A stretch of 64,000 bases of DNA from an uncultured Selenomonadales bacterium (GCA_947307055.1 CAMZHX010000005.1:62001-126000); one strand, 5' to 3'; numbered from the stretch's first letter, positions 17,887 to 27,580 are shown. The notes: a model not told the origin generated them from the letters alone. Numbers and translations: made by a program.

Positions 17887-20800
17887 TTACAAATTGCCTT
17901 TGGTCAGCGCGTTTATCACCCGCTCAAACGTCGCGGTCAATTCTGACATATTTTTTATCGTGAAGGAATTTTTTTCGCCGACCATTTTATTCAAGAAATT
18001 TTTATCAAAGCCCTTGCCGACTCCGATTGCGATAATTTTCAAGCCCTTATCGCGCAATTTCTTGGCGTAGGAAATAGTTCTGTCCTTGTCGTCGGGGTAG
18101 CCGTCGGTGACGAGCAACGCTATTTTTTGCCGCGTGGAATGCTCCACTTCATTATAAGCCGTCCGCAATGCCGAAACCATTTCCGTTGAACCGCACGCTT
18201 CTATCTCCATAAGTTTTTTCGTCAAAGCGTCCGTGTTATCGGTCAAGTGGCAGAACATATGCGGCGAGCTGTCGAAACTCATCAGCGATAACTTGTGAAC
18301 GCTCAAGTCAATCATTTCTGTTATAAGTTTGCGGCAAGCGTTTTTGGCCTCAATCATTTCGTTGCCGAGCATACTTCCGGACGAATCAAGCATTAGCACC
18401 ATATCTATTGGCTCCGTGCTCTCATGAATCGCCGTTTTGGTCGTCTTGTCAATCAGAGCCTCTTTGTAATTGCTTTCGTCTTGACTATCGGTCACGGTAA
18501 CTTTCAACTGCTGATTCTCCGTGTAATCAAATTTCACGCGGACTTTGCTCTTACCCTTCGGCGCGGGCGGTAAATTCTTCAAAATCAGCGAGCCGCGAAA
18601 ACGATGGAAATTTAAATCGGTCGCGCCTTCCGTGCCCGCCTCGTAGACGTTTACATCAATTTGCGTTTGGTTGTCGAAGGTCGTGACGTATTCCTTGACG
18701 ACGGAGCATTTACTATAGGGCGTGTCCTTTGCCAAGATTCGGTCGAAAATAAGTTTCTTGCCGTCGTTGCCTAAAACTTCAATGCCTAAAGAGTGCGCCA
18801 ATATACTTTCCAGATTTATGCCGCCGCTCTCTACGCCGCCGCTTTTAGCCTCAGCAACTCGCGCCGCGCCGCTCACTACCAACTGACTGAGCGGCAAATC
18901 GTCATCGGGCTTGATTCCCAAATCTTTTTCAATGCGCTCCTTTATGTACGGGATAAAGCACGTGCCGCCCGCCAATATCACGTGGCCTATATCTTGTGGC
19001 TTGAAATTTTTGTTATCTTTGACGAAGGCGTTGAGTTGATTGAAAATCCTATCGAACAGCGGCTTGCAAGCCCTCTCAAAAGCTTTGCGCGTGAAAACAA
19101 AATTCAAATCGTAATTCTGCCCGCCGAGCGTCGTCAAATTTGGAATAATCACCTTGCATTCCGTATCGCCGCTCAATTCCTCTTTAGCGCGGCGAGCCTC
19201 AATCAAAAGCCGATTCATCAAGCGGTTATAATCGAAATCGTCAAGCCCCGCGCTTTTGGCGTCGCTCAACTTTATGCCCGCATCGTCTTCAATGTGGCGA
19301 ATAAATTCCTTTTGAATGGCGCGGTCGAAGTCATCGCCGCCGAGTCGGTCGTCGCCGTCAATCGCAATCGCCCTGTATGTGTGGTTAGCGTGGTCTGCCT
19401 CCAAAACGCTCAAATCAAACGTGCCACCGCCTATGTCCACCACGAAAACTTTTTTATCGAGCTGCTTAGCGTGCACCGCTTCGATTGCCGCCGCCGTTGG
19501 CTCTTCCAAAATCCACATGACATTAAAGCCCGCCGCCGTACCTGCCTTGCGAGTTTCGTCGCGCTGATTGTCATTGAAATAAGCCGGAACCGTTATCACC
19601 GCGTCAATTTTCTCGTTATCATCGAGCCGCATATTTTGAATAAGTCGCCGCCGCACTTCCTTTAAAACTTCGGTAGCGACATCGGTCGGCGTGTAAGTCC
19701 GCTCGCCGCATTTCCATTTCTTATCGAGTTCAAAATTCCCAATGTAAGTTTTGGCGGAACGAATCATGCGCGAAGGCTCCATAACTCCGCGAGATTGCGC
19801 CGGCTGTCCCACGATAACTTTGTTATTTTCGTCCGTGTAAATCACGCTGGGCAACATGGTCGCGCCGCCCGCAAATTTCAAAAGTTTTTTCCTGCCGTTG
19901 ACAAAGTAGCAGGCAAGCGTATTGGTCGTGCCCAAGTCGATTCCTACAACCATAAAATTTTCTCTCCTTTGTGCTGATTTCATCTCGGCGAAACGTGCCG
20001 CGCCGCTGACGGCTAACTGATTCGACGGAAAGTCTTCATCGTTAATATTGTTAGCGGGCTTGATTCCCAAATCGCGTTCAATCCGTTTCCTGATATGAGG
20101 TATGGAAAACGTGCCGCCCGTTAAAATCACATGCCCTATATCTTGTAACTTGAAATTTTCATTGTTATTGACAAAGCTGTTGAGCCGATTAAAAATCCTG
20201 TCGAAGAGCGGCTTGCAAGTTCTCTCAAAATCTTTGCGCGTAAAACCAAAATCTAATAAATCGAAATCGAAGGGGTATATATCCGACATAAAAATTTCCT
20301 CTTCGTCGCTCAATAGTTCTTTGGCGCGGCGAGCCTCAATTAAAGTTAGATGCATCAATCGTTGATATTCAAAATAATCAATCCCTGTACTTTCCTCGTC
20401 GCTCAATTTTATGCCCGTGTCGTTCTCAACGTGGCGAATAAATTCCTGTTGAATAGCGCGGTCGAAGTCATCGCCACCGAGCCGGTCATCGCCATCAACC
20501 GCAATCACCCTGTAATTGTCATTGGCATTATCGAATTCTAAAACGCTTAAGTCGAAAGTGCTAGTGCCTATGTCCGCTACCAAGATTTTTTTGTCGGGTT
20601 GTTTGTCGTGAAAGATTTCAATAGCCGCCGCTGTCGGCTCTTCCAAAATCCATATGAAATTAAAGCCCGCTGCCGCACACGCTTTGCGAATTTCGTCGCG
20701 CTGATTGTCATTGAAATAAGCTGGAACCGTTATCGCTACATCGATTTCGTTATCGTCGCGCTGCATAATAATTTGCCGCTGCACTTCCTTTAAAATTTCG

Positions 20801-21078
20801 GTTGCGACATCGGTCGGCGTAAAAATTTGCTCACCGCACTTTTTGCTGAATTTAGGATTTCCAATGTGATTCCTGACCAAGCGAATCATGCGCGAAGGGT
20901 CTGTAGCTCCGTAAGATTGCGCACGTTGCCCCACGAAAATTTTCCCGCTCTTGTCCGCGTATATCACGTTCGGCAACGTTTTTTCGCCTCCCCCCAATGT
21001 AAAAAATCTTTTCCTCCTGCTGTTGACGAAGAAACAAGCACGCGTATTATTTGCGCCCAAGTCGATTCCTACAACCAT
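17887..21078 (-). CDS. Tandem Hsp70 protein with C-terminal von Willebrand A domain
   Basis: The protein has 1,063 residues. A first Hsp70 nucleotide-binding domain covers 1-375 (GIDLGANNT; phosphate-2 degenerate, ADIGTST). A second, more canonical domain starts at Met376 ([19 protein letters not shown]), with a substrate-binding beta domain at about 770-885. A vWA domain at about 885-1063 carries the MIDAS motif DSSGSM and TDGYPDD. Hsp70s bind unfolded peptides in an ATP cycle; vWA domains bind partner proteins through a metal ion. The first copy lacks its own substrate domain and probably hydrolyses ATP poorly. Just before Met376 (ATG 19953) stands AAAGGAGAG at good distance, so a separate 688-residue product may be translated from inside. 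The ATG at 21078 is preceded by AGGGGAAAA. Confidence 0.9.
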   Translation of the reverse strand: MVVGIDLGANNTRACFFVNSRRKRFFTLGGGEKTLPNVIYADKSGKIFVGQRAQSYGATDPSRMIRLVRNHIGNPKFSKKCGEQIFTPTDVATEILKEVQRQIIMQRDDNEIDVAITVPAYFNDNQRDEIRKACAAAGFNFIWILEEPTAAAIEIFHDKQPDKKILVADIGTSTFDLSVLEFDNANDNYRVIAVDGDDRLGGDDFDRAIQQEFIRHVENDTGIKLSDEESTGIDYFEYQRLMHLTLIEARRAKELLSDEEEIFMSDIYPFDFDLLDFGFTRKDFERTCKPLFDRIFNRLNSFVNNNENFKLQDIGHVILTGGTFSIPHIRKRIERDLGIKPANNINDEDFPSNQLAVSGAARFAEMKSAQRRENFMVVGIDLGTTNTLACYFVNGRKKLLKFAGGATMLPSVIYTDENNKVIVGQPAQSRGVMEPSRMIRSAKTYIGNFELDKKWKCGERTYTPTDVATEVLKEVRRRLIQNMRLDDNEKIDAVITVPAYFNDNQRDETRKAGTAAGFNVMWILEEPTAAAIEAVHAKQLDKKVFVVDIGGGTFDLSVLEADHANHTYRAIAIDGDDRLGGDDFDRAIQKEFIRHIEDDAGIKLSDAKSAGLDDFDYNRLMNRLLIEARRAKEELSGDTECKVIIPNLTTLGGQNYDLNFVFTRKAFERACKPLFDRIFNQLNAFVKDNKNFKPQDIGHVILAGGTCFIPYIKERIEKDLGIKPDDDLPLSQLVVSGAARVAEAKSGGVESGGINLESILAHSLGIEVLGNDGKKLIFDRILAKDTPYSKCSVVKEYVTTFDNQTQIDVNVYEAGTEGATDLNFHRFRGSLILKNLPPAPKGKSKVRVKFDYTENQQLKVTVTDSQDESNYKEALIDKTTKTAIHESTEPIDMVLMLDSSGSMLGNEMIEAKNACRKLITEMIDLSVHKLSLMSFDSSPHMFCHLTDNTDALTKKLMEIEACGSTEMVSALRTAYNEVEHSTRQKIALLVTDGYPDDKDRTISYAKKLRDKGLKIIAIGVGKGFDKNFLNKMVGEKNSFTIKNMSELTATFERVINALTKGNL
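19953..19970 (-). promoter_or_regulatory. Internal ribosome-binding site and start within the tandem Hsp70 gene
   Basis: The minus strand reads AAAGGAGAGAAAATTTTATG. The 17-base tract AAATTTTATGGTTGTAG recurs at the true gene start (21078). This marks an ancestral gene border and a probable second translation start. Confidence 0.6.
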
Positions 21079-21090
21079 AAAATTTTTCCC

Positions 21091-21513
21091 CTAATCATAC
21101 GGATTACTTTTTTTTTCTTGAAAAAACAAAAAGTCGTTCGTATTGGTCGGCTCTTCCGCTTTGGTCGGCGTATTCAATTTGTCGCGAATGTCCTTGAGAT
21201 AATCTCTGACAAATTTTTGGAAGTCGTCGCGGGTTTTGGCGTCAAGCTCGCCGATAATGTCATCGCGCAAAACGTGGGTTTTGGCGTCAAGCTCGTTGAT
21301 AATGTCATCGCGCAAAATCCCAAGAAGCTCTTTAACCTGCGCGGGCAAATTTTCAAGCTCGCGGCGCAACGATTCATTTTCTGCGCGAAGATTTTCATTT
21401 TCTTTGAGCAAGCGGTCATTTTCCTCGCGAAGTGAAATATTTTCCTCATGCCACGCATTGCCAATTTCCTGCACGGTCGTCAAAATTTCTTTCAAGTCCT
21501 CAATGTTCTGCAA
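21091..21513 (-). CDS. Small coiled-coil protein
   Basis: This 140-residue, highly charged, almost wholly alpha-helical protein has a heptad-rich centre (LREENDRLLKENENLRAENE). A 17-residue unit containing LRDDIINELDAKTHV is repeated imperfectly (LRDDIIGELDAKTR). It starts with TTG at 21513 behind GGGGTG. It lies 12 bases before the tandem Hsp70 gene and 6 after another coiled-coil gene. No catalytic motif is seen. Possible roles are a nucleotide-exchange or tethering partner of the neighbouring Hsp70s. Confidence 0.7.
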   Translation of the reverse strand: MQNIEDLKEILTTVQEIGNAWHEENISLREENDRLLKENENLRAENESLRRELENLPAQVKELLGILRDDIINELDAKTHVLRDDIIGELDAKTRDDFQKFVRDYLKDIRDKLNTPTKAEEPTNTNDFLFFQEKKSNPYD

Positions 21514-21519
21514 CGCAAT

Positions 21520-21924
21520 TCACCCCGCTAAAAATTTTTGAACTTGAGCAATTTTACCGCGCAACGTTATCACTTCAGATTTGTAATTGCGCGATTCCGC
21601 TTGAGCCTCACGCAAACTCGCCGCAAGATTTTGATAGCTGTCATTCAATCTTGAAATTTCGCCGCGCAATTTTGAAACTTCGCCGCGCAAATAATATCGC
21701 TCCGATTCAAGATTACTCCGCGCCTCTTGCGATTTCGCCAACTCCGCCGAAAGGTCTTGCCTTGTCTTTTTCAAGTCGTCCAATTCGCGCCAAGCATTAC
21801 TCAATACCTGCCGAGTTTCTGCCAGCTCCGTATCGTTATGCTCAATATCTTTTTTGACGTTCGACAAAATTTCATGAGCCAAGCTGTTGAGTTCGTTGAA
21901 CATTGCCGCAGGATTCTCGTCCAT
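21520..21924 (-). CDS. Small coiled-coil protein
   Basis: This 134-residue protein is predicted to be almost entirely coiled coil from about residue 20, ending in TLRGKIAQVQKFLAG. It starts with ATG preceded by GGAGGGTT. Together with its downstream neighbour it forms a pair of small helical proteins between two Hsp70 genes. No known family is recognised. A structural or exchange-factor-like role next to the chaperones is inference. Confidence 0.7.
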   Translation of the reverse strand: MDENPAAMFNELNSLAHEILSNVKKDIEHNDTELAETRQVLSNAWRELDDLKKTRQDLSAELAKSQEARSNLESERYYLRGEVSKLRGEISRLNDSYQNLAASLREAQAESRNYKSEVITLRGKIAQVQKFLAG

Positions 21925-21926
21925 AA

Positions 21927-23453
21927 TTAACCCTCCAATCGTATGAAATGCTGTTCGAGCACAATAAATTCCGTTTCGCCGTCGAGCGTCCGCCGTTCGC
22001 CGATTCGCAATCTCAATCGCCCGTCGCGCATCATTTTCATTTTGAGCATCGGCGATTCCTTTTTTTCGTACAGCGCGGGATTCAGTTGCACGCTGTCAAG
22101 GTAAGCTGCCTCTTCCCAATTCGCCGCGTCACCGAAAGTTTGGTATAATTCAATTTTCCACGCCGCCGCGTCCAAGTCCGAGAGCGAGAGCTTTTGATAA
22201 AGCGTCTCGAAACCTGCGGGCGAATTTTTTGCCAAACCTTGCCGCAAATTTTTTCCGAGCGCAAAGCACACGCGGTAGGGGATAGCGTTAATCGTCGTGA
22301 CCTGCTTGCGTTTCTGTAAGTAATTTGCCGCGCCGCCCGCCACCACCAAATATTTATCTTCTAAGCCGTCGAGAAAATCTTCCACGTCCTCGAAGTCATA
22401 ATCTTGCGCGTCGAAAAGCTCGCCGCCAAAATATTTCTCCAGCAGAATTCTGAAGTACGGAATTTTCAACGAACCGCCTAACGCCCAAATTTTAGTAACG
22501 TCCGACTTATCAAAGCAATCGTCCTGCTCGCTCAAATCCTCGAACAATTCATCAAGCAACGCGAAAATTTTCTCCCCGTAGCCCTCACTCTCAAGCAGGG
22601 CGTCAATATCTGCGCGGCGGAGAATAATTTTATCGAAATCGGCTTTGGAAAGAACATTTTCGGCGGGAAGCTCTTCGCAGAACTCGTCGGCGTAAACAGC
22701 CTCTTTAAATTTGCGGGTGAATTCCATTTGCAAATCGTCTTTGTTCTCGAATTCCCAAGCGGCGTCCAGAATCGTTTCGTACTTGGGCTTGAGAATTTTT
22801 TCGAGAATATCGCGGTCAATGTCGAGCCCGCCAAGTTTGATACCCGCCGCCGCTAACTCGTGAATTTCATCGCCCTCGATTTTTATAATGCTGACATCGA
22901 GAGTCGAGCCGCCCAAGTCGAAGACCAAATTAAGCGAGGCGTTCAAATTTTTTGCGGCGAAAACCGTCGCGAACGCCTCATTGATAACGCCGTCGACTTT
23001 GAACCCGACTTTAGTAGCGGCGTTGGTTATGATATGCCGCTGATTTTTCGTGAAAATTACGGGCACAGTCACGACGGCGCGAGCAATATCTCCGTCAGAA
23101 AAATTTCGCGTAGCCATGTCGTAAATCTTTTGGAAAACATCTTCGACAACTTCGGGCGCAGTCACTTCGCGATTTATTGACGGAATATTTTGCCGCCAAT
23201 TTTTTTGTTCCAGCTTGCGTTTCAGTCCGATGATTAAATTTTCGGGCTCCATTGCGCTTTTGTTGAGCGCGGCTTGCCCGACCGCCTTTTGAAGCTCGCC
23301 CGCCTCATTTTTGCCGTAAAAAATTGCGTTGGGAGTATGAAAGGAGCCGTCGTCTTGGGTATTCAAGCGCACGCCCCTTAGCCTGTTTCGGTCGAGCTTA
23401 ACGCATTTCAAATTGCACGCGCCGAAGTCAATCCCAAATAAAATTTCCGCCAT
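21927..23453 (-). CDS. Divergent Hsp70-like ATPase
   Basis: The protein has 508 residues. Hsp70 fold marks are GIDFGACN (residues 7-14; the usual GTTN is changed to GACN), VFDLGGSTLDVS (about 177-188) and an adenosine-pocket motif ALGGSLKIP. The C-terminal 110 residues are a reduced beta domain without a helical lid. Loss of the threonines in phosphate-1 suggests weak hydrolysis or a purely regulatory role. The ATG at 23453 is chosen because GGCGGTG stands at good distance; a GTG at 23459 overlaps the previous stop. It is 3-4 bases from the gene for a GrpE-like coiled-coil protein, which suggests they work as a pair. Confidence 0.85.
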   Translation of the reverse strand: MAEILFGIDFGACNLKCVKLDRNRLRGVRLNTQDDGSFHTPNAIFYGKNEAGELQKAVGQAALNKSAMEPENLIIGLKRKLEQKNWRQNIPSINREVTAPEVVEDVFQKIYDMATRNFSDGDIARAVVTVPVIFTKNQRHIITNAATKVGFKVDGVINEAFATVFAAKNLNASLNLVFDLGGSTLDVSIIKIEGDEIHELAAAGIKLGGLDIDRDILEKILKPKYETILDAAWEFENKDDLQMEFTRKFKEAVYADEFCEELPAENVLSKADFDKIILRRADIDALLESEGYGEKIFALLDELFEDLSEQDDCFDKSDVTKIWALGGSLKIPYFRILLEKYFGGELFDAQDYDFEDVEDFLDGLEDKYLVVAGGAANYLQKRKQVTTINAIPYRVCFALGKNLRQGLAKNSPAGFETLYQKLSLSDLDAAAWKIELYQTFGDAANWEEAAYLDSVQLNPALYEKKESPMLKMKMMRDGRLRLRIGERRTLDGETEFIVLEQHFIRLEG

Positions 23454-23455
23454 AC

Positions 23456-24868
23456 TCACACCGCCTTGTAAACGTTCATCACACCCGCATATTGTAAAAA
23501 TTTTTGCTCTCCGAATTCGTCAATATAATTTATGCGATAGGGCAAGCGTTCAATTTCGGTTATGGTGCCGTTCAGCGTTTTGTCGTCGGTCTTCAAAGTT
23601 TGCGGCGACATGTTCTCGTAGTCTTCGGATTGAGCCTTTCTGCCCGAAGTGGTGTTGACGGTGTAAATCCCGCAACGCGCCAGATATTCATTGACTTTGG
23701 CGAGCAAGCCCGAATAAAATTTTTCAGAACCTGTCAGCCCGCGCTTTATGGCGATAAGGACGTTATCGAAAATTATTTTATGGAAGAGTTTAAAATAATT
23801 CGCGGTGACGGCTTCGCTAAGTTCGGAATCGTCGAGGTTATTAAGTTTCAACTTGTCGACGAATTTTTTTGCATTCCTCAGGTGGTCGGCGAAGAGTTCT
23901 TGAAATTTTTTACTCGTTTCGGGAGGATTGGCGGCTAAATATTTTTCAATGTCGCCCGTTGACAAAGCCGCTTTGATTTGCTTTAAAATTTGTTTGCGGT
24001 CATTGGGAATGAAAACGTCCTTGCGTTCGGGCAAATAGAAAATTTTTTCGGGCGGTTCAATTTCCTGTGGCTCGACCTGCGCGGGTGGTTCAATTTCCGT
24101 TGACGGCGCGGCTTGTTTTTTAAGCTCGGCGAGTTCTTTTTTGAGCGATTCAATTTCCGTTGACTGCGCGGCTTTTTCTTTGAGTTCGGCGAGTTCTTTT
24201 TTGAGCGATTCAATTTCCGTTGACGGTGCGGCTTGAATTTTGAGTTCGGCGAGTTCTTTTTTGAGCGATTCAATTTCGGCTGACTGCGCGGCTTGAATTT
24301 TGAGTTCTGCGAGTTCCTTTTTAAGCGATTCGATTTCGGCTGGTAGAGTGGAAGGTTGCGGCGCGGAGAGTTTTTGCCTTAGGTCGAACGTTTCCCTTTT
24401 GAGCAAATTGATTTCGGCTAAGAGCGGCGAAATTTGCGCGACGAATTTTTTAAGGTCTGCGAGTTCTCTTTTGAGCGAATCGACTTCGGGCGACGGCGCG
24501 GAAGTTTGCGGCGCGGCAACTTTTTGCTTGAGGTCTGCCACTTCTTTTTTGAGCGATTCATTTGACTTGCTAAGCGCGATGATTTCTTGCGCCTGTATTG
24601 CGATTTCTCTTTTGAGCGCGTTGACTGTTTCCGCCGATTGCGTGAACGAAAATTTCAGCGAATTGATTTCCTGTCCGAGTGACGAAATTTTATCGTTGAA
24701 AAATTCAAAATGGGATTCTGCCGCCTCGTTATAAGTTTGCAGATTTTGGCGCGTTATGTAATCGCTCAGCATGTGAAGTATTTCCTCGCGTATTTCCTCG
24801 CGCAAATTGTCATCGCCCTTTTTGAGCCAGCCGCGTATCTCGCGCTTGTCCGTTTCAAAGTAAAACAT
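23456..24868 (-). CDS. Long coiled-coil protein with GrpE-like C-terminal region
   Basis: The protein has 470 residues. Residues about 20-280 are coiled coil, including a run of 20-residue repeats (ESLKKELAELK). The C-terminal 180 residues form a compact domain ending in a beta-like stretch (TLNGTITEIERLPYRINY, then FLQYAGVMNVYKAV). Its arrangement (long helix pair plus small beta head, next to Hsp70 genes) matches the nucleotide-exchange factor GrpE, although similarity is weak. The ATG is preceded by AAGGAGGG. It probably acts as exchange factor or scaffold for the neighbouring Hsp70 proteins; that role is inference. Confidence 0.75.
   Translation of the reverse strand: MFYFETDKREIRGWLKKGDDNLREEIREEILHMLSDYITRQNLQTYNEAAESHFEFFNDKISSLGQEINSLKFSFTQSAETVNALKREIAIQAQEIIALSKSNESLKKEVADLKQKVAAPQTSAPSPEVDSLKRELADLKKFVAQISPLLAEINLLKRETFDLRQKLSAPQPSTLPAEIESLKKELAELKIQAAQSAEIESLKKELAELKIQAAPSTEIESLKKELAELKEKAAQSTEIESLKKELAELKKQAAPSTEIEPPAQVEPQEIEPPEKIFYLPERKDVFIPNDRKQILKQIKAALSTGDIEKYLAANPPETSKKFQELFADHLRNAKKFVDKLKLNNLDDSELSEAVTANYFKLFHKIIFDNVLIAIKRGLTGSEKFYSGLLAKVNEYLARCGIYTVNTTSGRKAQSEDYENMSPQTLKTDDKTLNGTITEIERLPYRINYIDEFGEQKFLQYAGVMNVYKAV
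24100..24345 (-). repeat. 60-bp tandem repeats encoding 20-residue coiled-coil units
   Basis: Four to five copies of a 60-base unit encode variants of EIESLKKELAELKxxAAxS. Units begin about every 60 bases from 24113. The repeats are nearly identical, so copy number could vary between strains and change the length of the coiled coil. Confidence 0.85.
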
Positions 24869-24871
24869 GAA

Positions 24872-25582
24872 TCAACCCTCCTTGAACTTATAAACTTGGC
24901 ACGACCCGCCGAAAAGTAATTGCTCAACTGCGCCGTTTTCATCGCGATAAAAAATGATATGCGGTTGAATTTCAATGGCGGCAATGGTCGAATTCAAATT
25001 GCGATTCGGCGTGGTGATTACGGCGTAAGAATTTTGCATTGCCAAATCAGCCCAATCATCAAAGCGGTCGCCGACGTTGAAAATTTTTTTAGTCAAGCCG
25101 ATTCCGGAAAGGTAATCATCGACTGTAGCGCAGAGTTGCTGACGGGAATTTTCATCAAGGCGCGTGGAAGATTTCGCGTCCCTGTAAATATCAAACATGT
25201 GCTCGGCAAGGGCGCGGATTTTCTTAGCCAACTTGAAATTGAATTCCTCGTTGTCGAAATCGTTTAGCGAATCTAATTCGTATAAAATTCTGCCGACCTT
25301 ATCGAGGCGCGTCCTCACCCAAGGCAATGACGGATTGTGCACAAATTTTCCAAAGCCGCTGAAATTATTCAACTTCGCCAAATAATTTTTCATGTCGTCC
25401 GCATTCCTTATATCCAGCACGAATTCTGCGGGCGGCGATTCAATTTCTATCGGCGCAATTTTTTGTTCGGGCTTAGGTTGCGATTCAGATTTTATTTGCC
25501 GATTATGAGCGCGCAAAATTTCTTGCGGAGAACGCCTCTCGCCGCGCAAACGACGCAATAGTTTTTTAGCCTTTTCAAACAA
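24872..25582 (-). CDS. GrpE-like accessory protein
   Basis: This 236-residue protein has a basic N-terminus (KLLRRLRGERR) and a helical middle. The C-terminal part, VGDRFDDWADLAMQN followed by TIAAIEIQPHIIFY, has the spacing of the GrpE head (G-x-FD ... hydrophobic strands). It starts with TTG at 25582 behind GAGGAAG. It is placed directly after the most canonical Hsp70 of the operon, which suggests it is that protein's exchange factor. Family assignment is inference. Confidence 0.7.
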   Translation of the reverse strand: MFEKAKKLLRRLRGERRSPQEILRAHNRQIKSESQPKPEQKIAPIEIESPPAEFVLDIRNADDMKNYLAKLNNFSGFGKFVHNPSLPWVRTRLDKVGRILYELDSLNDFDNEEFNFKLAKKIRALAEHMFDIYRDAKSSTRLDENSRQQLCATVDDYLSGIGLTKKIFNVGDRFDDWADLAMQNSYAVITTPNRNLNSTIAAIEIQPHIIFYRDENGAVEQLLFGGSCQVYKFKEG

Positions 25583-25595
25583 GTTATCACTTCCT

Positions 25596-27173
25596 CTAAA
25601 TCAAATCGGAAACTTTATTGACGGTAATTTTATCCTCGCTGACGGTTTGCCCGTCATTGCGCAAAACTTTAGCGGAAAGTTCAAGGCTCGAATCCTTTTG
25701 GACGGCGAAAGTAACTTTAATCACGGTATCGGATTTCCTCAAGCCCGCGGGCAATTCGATTTCGAGTTCGTCGACGGGCGTAATGCCTTCGTCATCAATG
25801 CGCGTCGCGTCGGGATAATTTTTAATATCGCGCTCGTAGTAGGAAATTTTCAATCGCCGCTGATTGTCCTGCATTAAGCGGAAGTCGCAAGAATTTTCGC
25901 ACGGAAGTTTTTGCCCTTCCTCGATAATCGTCTTGAAAATGCCGTAGCTCAAGCCGTCGGTAGAAGAAATACCGAGTTGCACCGTAGTTTTTTGCGCGGT
26001 TACATTTTCCAACGTCTCGATATTTTTAGCCAAAATCGCCGCGCCGCGACTTATCAGCGTCGAAACGTCATCGGAGCGATTTACTTGAAGGTTGCCAAGT
26101 TTTTCTTTCAAAACGGCGCGAATCATAGGAATTTGCCCCGAACCGCCCGCGATGATTATTTTATCAATGCCGCCGATTTCCTTAGCCTCCACACTGTCGA
26201 CGACGCGCCGAGTTATTTGAACCGTATGATTTATTTTCTCGCGAATCATATTTTCAAAATCTGCGCGGCTCACGTCAGCGATGTAGCTTTCGTTGACGGC
26301 GTCGGAAATCCAAAATTGAAATGTAACTCGCGATTCATCTTCCTCGCTCAATTCGATTTTAGCCCTATTAGCCTCGCGGATAATGGCGTCGATATTCGCC
26401 CTGAATTGATTTTCGCTTATGCCGTGAAAATCTTCGTCGAAGTCTTCAAAATCAAAGGGAATATTTGTGCCGTATTCTTCGTTAGCCCACTCCAACAAAT
26501 TTCTCGCCAGAATCTCGGTCAGCAAATTGCCACCGCATTTAGGGTCGCCGTCGGTTTTAATTTGCTTGAAAACGCCGTTCTCCTTTTGAATCAGCGAAAT
26601 GTCGAAAGTGCCGCCGCCAAAGTCGTAAATCAAAAGGCGGTTATCGTCGGTGCCGTCGTCCTTATGCGCCGCGACTGCCGCGGCGGTTGGTTCGTAGACG
26701 AGCTTTATTTGGCCGACGCCTAATTGAATTGCCTGCGCGGCGGCTGATTTAATCGCTTGATTGGCTTTGTCGTTGAATTTAGTAGGGACGGTGATAACGG
26801 CGCGGTCTATGGTAGCGTCGCCGATTTTTTTCTTGACCAGATATTCTTGCACTTCGCCAAGCAATTTATTCAGGAAATATTTCACAGCAACTTTGGGAAG
26901 AATCTTAAAAGTGGAGCCGTCTTCCAGCGTCACTTCATACGGCGTATTGTCCTCGATAAGCCGCGTTTTGAATCCCGAAACGGCACCGGCAAAATTTTTC
27001 GCGCTCATCGCCAAAGCTTTTTGCCCTATAACGTAATCATCGCGCGTCTTGAAATAAATTACGCTTGGGATAAGCGGCGAGGCGTTCACCTTGTAGACTT
27101 TCAACTTGCCGTTTTTATCCTCGTAAGTCACAACGCTGTTAGTCGTGCCGAAGTCCAGCCCGATTGCGCTCAT
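25596..27173 (-). CDS. DnaK-like Hsp70 chaperone with truncated lid
   Basis: This 525-residue protein is the most canonical Hsp70 of the operon. It has GLDFGTTNS (5-13), the connect region VYEPTAAAVA (159-168), DFGGGTFDIS (184-193) and the adenosine motif IIIAGGSGQIP (about 335-345), then a substrate-binding beta domain. It ends near residue 525, so the helical lid of true DnaK (about 610-640 residues) is missing. The ATG follows GGGGG at good distance. Expected role: ATP-driven binding of partly folded apparatus parts or effectors. It is an accessory Hsp70, not the housekeeping DnaK, since no dnaJ or hrcA is nearby. Confidence 0.9.
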   Translation of the reverse strand: MSAIGLDFGTTNSVVTYEDKNGKLKVYKVNASPLIPSVIYFKTRDDYVIGQKALAMSAKNFAGAVSGFKTRLIEDNTPYEVTLEDGSTFKILPKVAVKYFLNKLLGEVQEYLVKKKIGDATIDRAVITVPTKFNDKANQAIKSAAAQAIQLGVGQIKLVYEPTAAAVAAHKDDGTDDNRLLIYDFGGGTFDISLIQKENGVFKQIKTDGDPKCGGNLLTEILARNLLEWANEEYGTNIPFDFEDFDEDFHGISENQFRANIDAIIREANRAKIELSEEDESRVTFQFWISDAVNESYIADVSRADFENMIREKINHTVQITRRVVDSVEAKEIGGIDKIIIAGGSGQIPMIRAVLKEKLGNLQVNRSDDVSTLISRGAAILAKNIETLENVTAQKTTVQLGISSTDGLSYGIFKTIIEEGQKLPCENSCDFRLMQDNQRRLKISYYERDIKNYPDATRIDDEGITPVDELEIELPAGLRKSDTVIKVTFAVQKDSSLELSAKVLRNDGQTVSEDKITVNKVSDLI

Positions 27174-27187
27174 TCAAAAACCCCCAT

Positions 27188-27580
27188 TCAATACAGAATC
27201 ATTTCATCTAGGCGCATTGTTTGCGGCGAACCGAATACTCCGAAATGTGCGCCGAAAAATATTTCAAGCTCGGTGTTGCCGACTTCCATGAACAAAATTT
27301 TAATCAGCGCGATTTTATTCAGTGTCGCTTGCGATTTTTCTTCGGGCAACCACAGCAGAAATTTTTTATAAAAATATATTTCGCTGTTCGGGAAGAGACT
27401 TTTGACTGCCAATAAAAATTTCAGTCGCCGACCTTGCGACAATTCTTGACGTTTCAAGGCGCGTAAAATGGCGGTTTGTTCGACTGCATTTAGTGAATTG
27501 AAAAGTTTTTTAGCGGTCGCGCCCCAATAGCCGCAATTTAATTCTGCACGCAAAATTTCTCCGACAAAATCCCTAGTCAT
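27188..27580 (-). CDS. Unrecognised small protein in the injection operon
   Basis: About 130 residues, basic and mostly helical, no known motif recognised. The ATG at 27580 (MTRDFVGEIL) has GGTGAG upstream; a GTG at 27589 is an alternative. It overlaps the preceding gene by 8 bases, so the two are translationally coupled and probably interact. The position between VgrG-side genes and the Hsp70 block would fit a baseplate or adaptor component. No function is claimed. Confidence 0.6.
   Translation of the reverse strand: MTRDFVGEILRAELNCGYWGATAKKLFNSLNAVEQTAILRALKRQELSQGRRLKFLLAVKSLFPNSEIYFYKKFLLWLPEEKSQATLNKIALIKILFMEVGNTELEIFFGAHFGVFGSPQTMRLDEMILY

Noticed and set aside
18793-19665. Plus-strand frame of 290 codons within the tandem Hsp70 gene
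   Set aside because: Antisense shadow; the minus strand has clear Hsp70 motifs.
25596-27173. Housekeeping dnaK
   Set aside because: The lid is missing, no dnaJ/hrcA is adjacent, and the gene lies inside the injection operon; an accessory Hsp70 is likelier.
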